Source of the DNA: Acidobacteriaceae bacterium
GTDB lineage: Bacteria > Acidobacteriota > Terriglobia > Bryobacterales > Bryobacteraceae
Length of the DNA: 6,590 bases
Reading direction: 5' to 3'
Assembly: GCA_019246575.1 (NCBI GenBank)
Contig: JAFAQG010000979.1
Location: forward strand, 1 to 6,590
Under the pieces are notes generated by a model that was not told the DNA's origin, did no database searches, and saw only the letters and a list, made by a program, of their open reading frames with translations. Each line of letters starts with the position of its first letter. The stretch's first letter is position 1. Position numbers and translations under genes: made by a program. Below are positions 1 to 6,516 of the stretch, in pieces.

Positions 1-446
1 TCATGCCTAAGGTTGACGGCGGCACTATGCATTACGCGCTCGAAGCCCGCGCACCCTTCCTCGATCAGAAGCTGTGGGAATTCGCCGCCGCACTCCCGCC
101 GGGGATTCGTTTTCACGGCGGCCAGCTGAAGTCCATATTGCGCGCGATTGTGCGCCGGCGGATTGGAGCGGACGTCGCTGACCGGCCGAAGCAGGGATTC
201 ACGATTCCGGCGGAGAAGTGGCTCACAGGCCACTGGCGCAGCGCGTTAGATTGCCTCCGGTCCGGAAGCGTGCTGGAACGCGAAGGCTGGATACGGCGCG
301 GAAGCATGGGGCCGCAGATTGAACGTTCGTTGCAGGCGGGTTCTGCGCCAAAGCAACTCTGGTACTTGGTTGTCCTTGAAAACTGGTTTCGAAAACAGGT
401 TAAGCCTGCGCCGCTCTCCGACTATGTCATGGCAGACATTATTTGA
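1..446 (+). CDS. Asparagine synthase-type amidotransferase, C-terminal part (5' end outside window)
   Basis: The reading frame is already open at the left edge and ends at TGA 444-446, so only about 147 C-terminal residues are present. The fragment belongs to the ATP-dependent synthetase half of glutamine-hydrolysing asparagine synthases (AsnB family). In this half an acid is adenylated and then amidated with ammonia from the missing N-terminal glutaminase half. Counting from the first Met at position 3, the hallmarks are the LEARAPFLD block (residues 13-21), a Lys in GGQLKSILR (39-47), and RPKQGFTIP followed by WL (61-74). The residue after the Asp of VD is Gly, where many members have Arg. 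A GT4 glycosyltransferase lies 12 bases downstream in the same frame. That pairing is typical of exopolysaccharide clusters, where AsnB-like proteins probably amidate a sugar acid or other glycan precursor instead of making asparagine for general metabolism. The family call is firm; the substrate is inferred. Confidence 0.9.
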   Translation, partial: MPKVDGGTMHYALEARAPFLDQKLWEFAAALPPGIRFHGGQLKSILRAIVRRRIGADVADRPKQGFTIPAEKWLTGHWRSALDCLRSGSVLEREGWIRRGSMGPQIERSLQAGSAPKQLWYLVVLENWFRKQVKPAPLSDYVMADII

Positions 447-458
447 GTTGGTTGCCCG

Positions 459-1592
459 TTGCGAGTCATCGCCGTAATCGAGGCCCACACCGTCACGGGG
501 CCTGCAAAGAACCTCCTGCGCTTTTGCCGACTCGTGCGGACCCGCGAGGCGGGCTGCGATATTTCGCTCGTGACCTTTTTACGGTCGGGTGCAAGCAGCG
601 GGCCGGCTACGAATGAATTTATTGACGCGGTCCGTTCAGCAGGCTTGCCCATCGATATCATTCGTGAGCGCTTCCCGTTTGACCCGGGTGTCAGCAATCA
701 GTTGCGGACGGTGTTCAACGAGCAAGCGCCCGACATCGTACAGACGCACGCTGTTAAATCGCATTTCCTTATCCGGCTGACACGATCTCGGAATGCCCGC
801 TGGATCGCCTATCATCACGGCTACACCGACCCCGATCTCAAAATGCGGGTTTACAATCGCCTCGACCGAGTGTCGCTTCCTGCGGCAGATCGCGTGGTTA
901 CCGTGTGCACAAGCTTTGTCGACGAACTTGTCAGAAAGAGTGTCAAGCGCGAACGAACGCGTGTTTTGCCAAACGCAATCGACTTACCGGATTGCTGCAG
1001 AGGCAGCACCGGTGGTTTAAGACACGAGTTAAACCTCCGCGAGAATGCGCGGATCATTCTCGCCGTAGGCCGGCTCTCGAAAGAGAAAGGACACAGTTAT
1101 CTTGTTTCTGCTGCGCAGCTTCTAAAACGAGGTTATCCCGATCTCGATTTTCAAGTGCTGCTGATTGGCGATGGGCGCGAGCGCCGTCGTCTCGAGCAGC
1201 AGGCCCAAGACCTTGCAGTCACCGATTGTATTCGTTTCCTCGGACATCAGAACGATCCGCTGCGTTTTTACTCTGTCGCTGATGTGTTTGTCCTGCCCTC
1301 TTTAACCGAAGGATCGCCCAACGTGCTGCTCGAAGCAATGGCCGCGAAAACCCCGGTGGTCGCGACGGCTGTGGGCGGTGTTCCGGAGACCGTCGAGAAT
1401 GAGCGAAGCGCTCTCCTCGTCGCGCCGGAAGATCCTTCCGCCCTGGCACAGACGACCGGCAGACTTCTTGCAGATGCGGCACTTGCGACAAAGCTTCGAG
1501 AGAACGCCTACGCGGATGTGATTGCGCACCATTCTCCCGAGGTGTACTGTTCGTCCTTGCTGCGGATCTATACAGACCTGCTGAATAGCTAG
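459..1592 (+). CDS. GT4-family glycosyltransferase
   Basis: A complete 377-residue GT-B fold glycosyltransferase, normal length for GT4. Such enzymes transfer a sugar from a nucleotide-sugar donor to a lipid-linked or growing glycan at the cytoplasmic membrane face. The N-terminal acceptor domain begins with beta-strand VIAVIEA and the GPAKN motif (residues 14-18), and has HHG at 119-121. The C-terminal donor domain shows GRLSKEKG (204-211, with conserved Arg205 and Lys210), LLIGDG (234-239), and the EX7E signature E284-GSPNVLL-E292, followed by PVVATAVGGVPE (299-310). There is no signal peptide or membrane segment. The only sensible start is TTG at 459: the upstream stop in this frame is the TGA that ends the preceding gene, and the next Met is deep inside the protein. 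No good Shine-Dalgarno site is visible, so translation is probably coupled to the upstream gene. Fold and class are secure; donor and acceptor sugars cannot be read from sequence. Confidence 0.93.
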   Translation: MRVIAVIEAHTVTGPAKNLLRFCRLVRTREAGCDISLVTFLRSGASSGPATNEFIDAVRSAGLPIDIIRERFPFDPGVSNQLRTVFNEQAPDIVQTHAVKSHFLIRLTRSRNARWIAYHHGYTDPDLKMRVYNRLDRVSLPAADRVVTVCTSFVDELVRKSVKRERTRVLPNAIDLPDCCRGSTGGLRHELNLRENARIILAVGRLSKEKGHSYLVSAAQLLKRGYPDLDFQVLLIGDGRERRRLEQQAQDLAVTDCIRFLGHQNDPLRFYSVADVFVLPSLTEGSPNVLLEAMAAKTPVVATAVGGVPETVENERSALLVAPEDPSALAQTTGRLLADAALATKLRENAYADVIAHHSPEVYCSSLLRIYTDLLNS

Positions 1593-1600
1593 ACTGTAGC

Positions 1601-2020
1601 TTGACGGTCGCGAGCACTACGCTTACTGTTTCGACACGTGGCAAAGGTCTGTATCCGTTCACGAATGCTGTCGAGGCCTGGCTCGCGAAGCAGAAGCTTT
1701 CGAGCGGGCTGTTGACGATTTTCGTACAACACACGTCGTGTTCCCTCGTTATCCAGGAAAATGCGGACCCGGACGTTACGCTCGATTTGCGCGATTTCTT
1801 CGAACGCCTCGTGCCCGAGGACGATGAAGGGTACCGTCACACGATCGAAGGTCCGGATGATATGACCTCTCACATCCGGTCAAGCCTGACGAACACGAGC
1901 GTCTCGATTCCTGTAATCTCGGGGCGCATGGCGCTGGGGACATGGCAGGGGCTGTACGTGTTCGAGCACCGCGCTCGTCCGCACCACCGGCGGATTGTGG
2001 TTCAGATCATTGGCGAATAG
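1601..2020 (+). CDS. YjbQ/UPF0047 family protein (secondary thiamine-phosphate synthase)
   Basis: A complete 139-residue protein matching the usual length of the YjbQ/UPF0047 family (about 135-140). Family landmarks are all present: HTSCSL (residues 44-49) followed by ENADPDV (53-59), H80 with the EG pair 83-84, DDMTSHI (86-92, where most members have Pro in place of Thr), and GTWQGLYVFEHR (113-124). The spaced histidines (44, 80, 91, 123) are probably part of a metal or active site; that reading is inference. The E. coli member has a low, probably secondary, thiamine-phosphate synthase activity, and the physiological role of the family is not settled. The start is TTG at 1601, the only usable initiator after the in-frame stop at 1586-1588. 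It lies 8 bases after the glycosyltransferase stop and has no clear Shine-Dalgarno site, which suggests coupling. No thiamine gene is in view, so the position behind a glycan gene does not explain its job. Confidence 0.92.
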   Translation: MTVASTTLTVSTRGKGLYPFTNAVEAWLAKQKLSSGLLTIFVQHTSCSLVIQENADPDVTLDLRDFFERLVPEDDEGYRHTIEGPDDMTSHIRSSLTNTSVSIPVISGRMALGTWQGLYVFEHRARPHHRRIVVQIIGE

Positions 2021-2031
2021 CCTTTTTTCAC

Positions 2032-2058
2032 TGAAACTTCCAGTACTTTGGATCCGTA
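2032..2058 (+). promoter_or_regulatory. Candidate ECF-sigma-type promoter for the TonB-dependent receptor
   Basis: TGAAAC (2032-2037) is followed, after 17 bases, by CGTA (2055-2058). This resembles ECF sigma promoters of the TGAAAC / CGTA class (for example B. subtilis SigW, usually with a 16-base spacer). A start of transcription near 2065-2067 would give a leader of about 30 bases before ATG 2098, which leaves room for the GGGGA ribosome binding site. From the same start ATG 2077 would be left with only about 10 bases of leader. Three GTAC tetramers (2043, 2056, 2065) overlap the site and could be operator half-sites. The assignment rests on motif resemblance only; the sigma factors of this organism are unknown. 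Confidence 0.35.
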
Positions 2059-2087
2059 CGCGCTGTACTAACATGGATGAACCGGTC

Positions 2088-2092
2088 GGGGA
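2088..2092 (+). promoter_or_regulatory. Ribosome binding site that decides the receptor start (ATG 2098)
   Basis: The purine run GGGGA, followed by five T residues, sits directly before ATG 2098. The alternative in-frame ATG at 2077 has no purine-rich sequence at a suitable distance. Starting at 2098 also gives a cleaner signal peptide (MSIRLPSLGK then a hydrophobic core), so 2098 is preferred. Confidence 0.55.
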
Positions 2093-2097
2093 TTTTT

Positions 2098-5028
2098 ATG
2101 TCTATTCGTTTGCCCTCTCTTGGAAAGATACTTATTTTTATTGTCCTCGGAGGCACTTATGCACGCGCTCAGTCGTCGACGGGAACGGACCTGGAAGTAA
2201 ATGTCCGCGATGCGTCGGGCGCACCGATTCCGGATGCCGCTCTAATAGCGACGCAAACGGACACGGGGTTCTCGAGAGCGGCGCAAACGGACTCGAATGG
2301 CAGGTGGCGGTTCGCTTCCTTGCCTGTAGGCGCCTATTCAGTGACAGTGACGAAGCCAGGCTTTGCGAAGGTGGAGCGTCGCGGGCTAAGGTTCGAGGTG
2401 GGACAAGTAGTCACCATCCATATCGATCTCGAAGTTGCATCGACGCAGCAGCAGGTTGAAGTGACCGCGAACGCACCGGTTGTGGAGCCGGATCGAACGC
2501 AATTGGGAACGGTTGTGAACAGGGCCGAGATCGAGGATCTTCCAATAAACGGGCGGAATTTCCTGGAGTTCGCCACCACGGTGGCGAGCGTAACGCCGCA
2601 ACAGACGGGCGGGCAGGGAAGTCACCTCAGTTTCAACGGTCAACGCGGGCGGAGCAACAACATTGTTGTGGATGGTGTGGACAACAACGGGCAATTGAAC
2701 GGGACGGTTCGACTGACATTGAGCCAAGATGCCGTGCAGGAGTTTCAGGTGGTGACAAATCAGTTTGCGCCGGAGTTTGGGAGAGCAGGCGGCGGCCTGG
2801 TGAACATCGTTTCGAAATCGGGTACGAACGATTTTCACGGAGACCTTTTTTATTTCGCGCGTGATGCCGCGATGGACGGCCGAAATGCATTTCTGACGAC
2901 CGCGGACAAACCGCAGTTTTCGCGCAAAACGCCAGGTGCCACCCTAGGGGGCCCGATCGTTCGCAACAAGACATTTTTCTTCTCGTCGGTCGAGTACAGC
3001 CGTATCGACCAGAGCGGGATCACAACGATCTCGAATGCCAATGTAGCAGCAATTAACGGAATTCTGGCGCGCCGTCCGATTCCAGGCAGCAGAGTTGGCT
3101 CGATCTCGAACGGGACATTTCCCGTGGGTACGATCTCGACCGTTGCGTCGCTAAGAATCGATCAAAACTTCGACGAAAAGAATTCGGCGACTTTCCGTTA
3201 CTTATACGGACGTCAAAGCGCGTCAAACGGCGGTGGCGTTGCAATCGGCGGTTTGACCGATATAACCGGTGGAGGTGGAGAGCATCTGTTCGACCAATCG
3301 TTCCTGCTCACATATACACACATTTTTTCTCCGGCGCTGCTGAGCGAAACTCGGTTTCAATACGCGCCGGTGAAGGACACGCAGTATGCGAACGATCCAT
3401 ACGGACCGCGGATCACGATTTCCGGTGTAGCCAATTTTGGCCGAGATGTAAACTTTCCGGTTCTATTGAATGAGAAGCATTATCAATGGCAGGAGGGCGT
3501 GAGTTACTCCCACGGCAAGCATTTCTTCAAATTCGGAACCGATATCGATTACATTCCGGCATTCACGTCATTCCCGGTGAGTTTCGCGGGATCGTTCACG
3601 TTTGCAAATCTTGCCGCTTTTCAGAGCGGGACCGTTACAACGTTCACTCAGGGTTTCGGCGATCCCACCATACGGTTGAACGACAAGTTACTCGGTTTTT
3701 ACGCACAGGATTCATTCAAAGTAACACCGAGGCTGACGCTGAATTATGGTTTGCGTTACGAGTACGACATGCAGCCGCAGGGAATAAAGCGCGATCTTAC
3801 GAATCCGATCGAGGCTCCGTTGCAAACAGGCATTCCACGCGATCCGACGAATTTCCAGCCGCGCTTCGGCCTCGCTTATTCTGCCGACACATCCGGCAAG
3901 ACGGTGATTCGGGCCGGTTATGGCATTTTCTACGACAAAATCTTTCTGCTGGTCGCCCGCAACACGCTGCTGGCGCGGACCTCTCTTTCACTAACGGGGG
4001 CCGCTGCCACTTCTCAATTCAGATTTGGGGCGTTTCCTGAAAGTAGTACGTATCCGACCGCGCTTCCGGCTGGATTTGTTATTCCGAAGCTGAACTTGAA
4101 CGTTGTGGATAGTAATCTTGGGATGCCATATTCGCAGCAGGCAAACTTCACGATGGATCGCGCGCTCGGGTCGAACTGGCATGCGACGGCAAGTTACGTT
4201 CTGGTGCGCGGCTCGAAGCTACTGCGGTCCGATAACATCAACCTGGCACCGCCGACCATTCTTACGCTGTCTAATGCCGCCCGGCTGGGCGTAACGAATC
4301 CCAATCCGCAGCAGATCGGGCGTCGTTATTATGGGTCCGCGCGTCTGGATCCGAACTTCAACAATATCCAGCAAGACTCGACCAGCGGTTCGTCCACCTA
4401 CCACGGACTCGAGCTGAGCATCGAGCGCCGGTTTGAGCATGGGTTCGAAATGCGTGCCAACTTCACGTGGTCGAAGGCGATCGACGACGCCAGCGATTTC
4501 GTGCAGGCGCAGCAGCCGAACGATTCCTATGACCGGCGCGCAGAGCGTTCCTTATCTGACGAAAATATACCGGAGCGGCTCACTTTGACGGGCGTCTGGG
4601 AAATTCCATACAAGCGTTCAGCAGCTAACAATTCGTTTCCGCGGTGGATGCTCGGCGACTGGGTGGCATCGACCCGTTGGGCGCTCTATGCAGGATCGCC
4701 TCAAAACGTTGTTGTCGGAAGCGATGTGAACGGCGATGGAAACAGCTCCACCGACCGGCCTTTTAGCGGGCCGTACATCCTTGGCCGGAACACGTTTCAA
4801 GGCCCCGGAGTAGAAAACATTGACTTCCGAATGGCCAAACGCATTCCCTTGAATGAGAGGTTCGCCGTGGAGCTCATTGGAGAAGCGTTTAACGTTTTCA
4901 ATCACGTGAACTTCGCGGGAGTAAATACGGTTTGGGGCACGGCGCTGAGTCCGAATTCGACCTTCGGGCAATACACGTCCGCGGCCGATCCGCGCCAGCT
5001 TCAACTTGCGGTGAAGATTTTCTTTTAA
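2098..5028 (+). CDS. TonB-dependent receptor, Oar-like, with carboxypeptidase regulatory-like domain
   Basis: A 976-residue outer-membrane receptor (983 if ATG 2077 is used). From Met 2098: a signal peptide with basic start, hydrophobic core (residues 11-20) and probable cleavage after ARA (22-24). A carboxypeptidase-regulatory-like beta-sandwich covers about 31-112, with GAPIPDA, DSNGRWRF and LPVGAYSVTV. A plug domain covers about 125-245, including EDLPINGRNF (146-155), NNIVVDGVDNN (187-197), FAPEFGRAGGG and IVSKSGTNDFHGDLF. A beta barrel runs to the C-terminal LQLAVKIFF, ending in Phe as BAM substrates do. VEVTANAPVVE (120-130) may serve as the TonB-box region. D876-x-N-x-D-G-N is a calcium-loop-like stretch near the end. 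Proteins of this type are numerous in Acidobacteriota and are thought to import large or scarce substrates, probably oligosaccharides or peptides, using TonB energy. At this length it is slightly shorter than many relatives (1000-1200). No SusD-like partner is adjacent. Family is certain; ligand unknown. Confidence 0.93.
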   Translation: MSIRLPSLGKILIFIVLGGTYARAQSSTGTDLEVNVRDASGAPIPDAALIATQTDTGFSRAAQTDSNGRWRFASLPVGAYSVTVTKPGFAKVERRGLRFEVGQVVTIHIDLEVASTQQQVEVTANAPVVEPDRTQLGTVVNRAEIEDLPINGRNFLEFATTVASVTPQQTGGQGSHLSFNGQRGRSNNIVVDGVDNNGQLNGTVRLTLSQDAVQEFQVVTNQFAPEFGRAGGGLVNIVSKSGTNDFHGDLFYFARDAAMDGRNAFLTTADKPQFSRKTPGATLGGPIVRNKTFFFSSVEYSRIDQSGITTISNANVAAINGILARRPIPGSRVGSISNGTFPVGTISTVASLRIDQNFDEKNSATFRYLYGRQSASNGGGVAIGGLTDITGGGGEHLFDQSFLLTYTHIFSPALLSETRFQYAPVKDTQYANDPYGPRITISGVANFGRDVNFPVLLNEKHYQWQEGVSYSHGKHFFKFGTDIDYIPAFTSFPVSFAGSFTFANLAAFQSGTVTTFTQGFGDPTIRLNDKLLGFYAQDSFKVTPRLTLNYGLRYEYDMQPQGIKRDLTNPIEAPLQTGIPRDPTNFQPRFGLAYSADTSGKTVIRAGYGIFYDKIFLLVARNTLLARTSLSLTGAAATSQFRFGAFPESSTYPTALPAGFVIPKLNLNVVDSNLGMPYSQQANFTMDRALGSNWHATASYVLVRGSKLLRSDNINLAPPTILTLSNAARLGVTNPNPQQIGRRYYGSARLDPNFNNIQQDSTSGSSTYHGLELSIERRFEHGFEMRANFTWSKAIDDASDFVQAQQPNDSYDRRAERSLSDENIPERLTLTGVWEIPYKRSAANNSFPRWMLGDWVASTRWALYAGSPQNVVVGSDVNGDGNSSTDRPFSGPYILGRNTFQGPGVENIDFRMAKRIPLNERFAVELIGEAFNVFNHVNFAGVNTVWGTALSPNSTFGQYTSAADPRQLQLAVKIFF

Positions 5029-5038
5029 TTCCTACGGA

Positions 5039-5078
5039 CGATCGGCTGCCGATTGCGCTTAAATTTCGGTAGCCGTCG
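5039..5078 (+). terminator. Imperfect hairpin after the receptor gene, possible terminator or mRNA 3' stabiliser
   Basis: Positions 5039-5051 pair with 5067-5078 to form a GC-rich stem of 12 pairs with one bulged T (5042) and one G-T wobble (5048/5070), closing a loop of about 15 bases. It begins 10 bases after the receptor stop. No T tract follows (the next bases are GGGCTGTTTGG), so it is not a standard intrinsic terminator. It could act as an RNA 3' end stabiliser or attenuator between the receptor and the downstream membrane gene. Confidence 0.35.
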
Positions 5079-5108
5079 GGGCTGTTTGGCACGTCCAAGT
5101 GGTAACGC

Positions 5109-6314
5109 ATGGCATCGTTAGCCCAAATTGTGCCCGCTCAGCAATGCCTTGTACAGCGCCCGGCCATGGAACTGCCGAGGCCGCGCCGCCGGGTCACGGA
5201 GCTCGATATCCTGCGTGGGTTTCTGCTCCTGTGGATGACGCTCACGCATCTGCCGACGAAGGCCAGCATCATTTCCAATCAAACGTTCGGTTTCGTTTCG
5301 GGCGCGGAGGGATTCATTTTCTTATCTGCGTTCATGGTGGGGCAACTCGAGTTTCACATCGAGGGTAACAGCGGCTTCGCCGCAACGGTCCGCGACATTC
5401 GACGCCGCACTTTCCGGATCTACGTTTACCATTGCGCACTGCTGGTGGGTGCGTTTACGTTGGTGGCGCAAATCGGTGTTTCTTTTCACCGGCTCGCCTT
5501 AGAGAACCTTCTCTCGTACTACATCCAGAGTCCCAACAAAGCACTTCTTGCGGCGGCACTGCTCGAATACCGTCCGTCGCTGTTCGATATCTTGCCGATG
5601 TATATCGTGTTTATGGCGCTCACGCCGGTGGCGCGAGGCATTGCACGCCGTTGGACGTGGGCACCGGTCATCGGAGTCAGTTTGGCGGTGTGGGTGGCCG
5701 CGCAATTCGGACTCCGCAAGTGGATGTATGGGCACGTTGATTTGTTCGGTCTTTCAGTGCCTGAAAGCTCGACAGGCGCATTCGATCTGTACGCGTGGCA
5801 ACTGTTGTGGATGACGGGTCTGGCATTGGGCACCATGAGTGCCGGTAGATTTTCGGGGGCGACAGAATCGAACCGCATGAAAGGTGAGAGCCGAGTTCGC
5901 ACATGGGTATTGATATTGAGCGTTGCAGTAGCTGCGTGTTTTGTTGTTCTCCGCTACAGCCCAGCCGACCACTGGATGAATGCGGAATGGTACGGGCGGC
6001 TGATCGACAAGTGGCATCTCGGCGCTGCCCGTATTGTGAATTTCGCAGCCATAACAACGATCGTGGTGCGGTACGGATCGCGCATAGCCGCATTCGTGAT
6101 TCTGAAGCCGCTCGCTTTGCTCGGACGGGCTTCGATCGAAGTGTTCTCGGCACACGTAGTCTGCTCCGTCGCAGGTCAGGCAATGAGCAAAGATGCCGAT
6201 CCGCAGCTTACGGCATGGCAGCAGGTCACACTGCTCGCAGTCACGCTGACGGTGCTGTTCTCGACGGCCGCGGTCTGTGCGAGACGGAACCAGAACAGGC
6301 GTCGAGAACGGTAA
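5109..6314 (+). CDS. OpgC-like integral membrane acyltransferase
   Basis: A complete 401-residue polytopic membrane protein resembling OpgC, which in proteobacteria adds succinyl groups to osmoregulated periplasmic glucans and is related to the acyltransferase-3 superfamily. Landmarks: ELDILRG (residues 31-37) and the following TH (46-47) at the first membrane segment, GAEGFIFLSAF (65-75) at the second, RRRTFRIY (98-105), YRPSLFDILPMYIVFM (154-169), and LGRASIEVFSAHV (338-350) near the end. About ten hydrophobic segments are visible (for example 36-48, 106-122, 161-174, 184-199, 229-242, 266-282, 308-320, 372-390), and the C-terminus is highly basic. Length is close to the usual 380-400. ATG 5109 is chosen because the frame is open and GTGG lies upstream (weak ribosome site); ATG 5166 (residue 20) is a credible alternative that would remove a tail unlike the family. 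No opgG/opgH homologue is in view, so the glycan acceptor may be the product of another polysaccharide pathway. Confidence 0.85.
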   Translation: MASLAQIVPAQQCLVQRPAMELPRPRRRVTELDILRGFLLLWMTLTHLPTKASIISNQTFGFVSGAEGFIFLSAFMVGQLEFHIEGNSGFAATVRDIRRRTFRIYVYHCALLVGAFTLVAQIGVSFHRLALENLLSYYIQSPNKALLAAALLEYRPSLFDILPMYIVFMALTPVARGIARRWTWAPVIGVSLAVWVAAQFGLRKWMYGHVDLFGLSVPESSTGAFDLYAWQLLWMTGLALGTMSAGRFSGATESNRMKGESRVRTWVLILSVAVAACFVVLRYSPADHWMNAEWYGRLIDKWHLGAARIVNFAAITTIVVRYGSRIAAFVILKPLALLGRASIEVFSAHVVCSVAGQAMSKDADPQLTAWQQVTLLAVTLTVLFSTAAVCARRNQNRRRER

Positions 6315-6325
6315 CCGAAGTTCTT

Positions 6326-6417
6326 CATAACCGCTCCCTGCCGGTCGCGGCTCGGTAACCTCACTCATACCCGCTGCATCGGGTCACGGCTCAGGAAGTC
6401 ATAACCGGTCTTCCGGT
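6326..6417. repeat. Imperfect tandem repeat block, possible dispersed intergenic element
   Basis: Three units begin with CATAmCCGsT, at 6326, 6366 and 6400. Units one and two (40 and 34 bases) agree at about 24 of 33 aligned positions, with the strongest shared part GGTCrCGGCTCrGkAA at 6343-6358 and 6382-6397. The third unit is short and runs into a small inverted repeat, ACCGG (6404-6408) with CCGGT (6413-6417). There is no open reading frame of protein-like character here. The GC-rich core resembles the short dispersed repeats found between genes in Acidobacteriota and Planctomycetes; that comparison is from memory. Confidence 0.45.
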
Positions 6418-6426
6418 GACCGCCCA

Positions 6427-6438
6427 GAAACGCGTTTC
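6427..6438. promoter_or_regulatory. Perfect 12-bp palindrome, candidate operator
   Basis: GAAACGCGTTTC is its own reverse complement and lies in the non-coding gap about 80 bases before the likely start of the next gene. The position suits a dimeric regulator site. A palindrome this long is expected roughly once or twice by chance in a window of this size, so the case rests on its intergenic location. Confidence 0.25.
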
Positions 6439-6516
6439 CAGTACCGAATCCTTGGGGCAGAATATACCGAAGGTCAGGGATGTTTCCGGCGGCCCTCAAC
6501 GCTTAGGTTGGGAATA

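Noticed and set aside
1219..1734. 171-codon minus-strand open frame across the glycosyltransferase and YjbQ junction
   Set aside because: It lies opposite two well-recognised genes, has low-complexity Arg/Ser-rich sequence and no family features.
2012..2028. Possible intrinsic terminator at the YjbQ stop: GGC, loop, GCC followed by six T
   Set aside because: The stem is only three base pairs, and outward extension meets mismatches. The T run alone is not enough.
1995..2459. Open frame overlapping the receptor start, including ATG 2073
   Set aside because: It overlaps the clear receptor gene in another frame, is rich in Cys, Arg and Ser as shadow frames are, and shows no recognisable family.
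5087..5102. Sigma-54-like -24 element TGGCACG ahead of the OpgC-like gene
   Set aside because: The -24 half is perfect, but the -12 half has TG where GC is required, and the predicted transcript would begin just after ATG 5109.
5677..6368. Long minus-strand open frames opposite the OpgC-like gene
   Set aside because: Composition is dominated by Arg, Ser, Pro and Cys with no domain, while the + strand frame carries a well-conserved membrane protein. They are antisense shadows.
6451..6468. TATACC with nearby TTGGGG as a sigma-70 promoter in the right-hand gap
   Set aside because: The two elements are far too close together, and no acceptable -35 hexamer lies 16-18 bases before TATACC.
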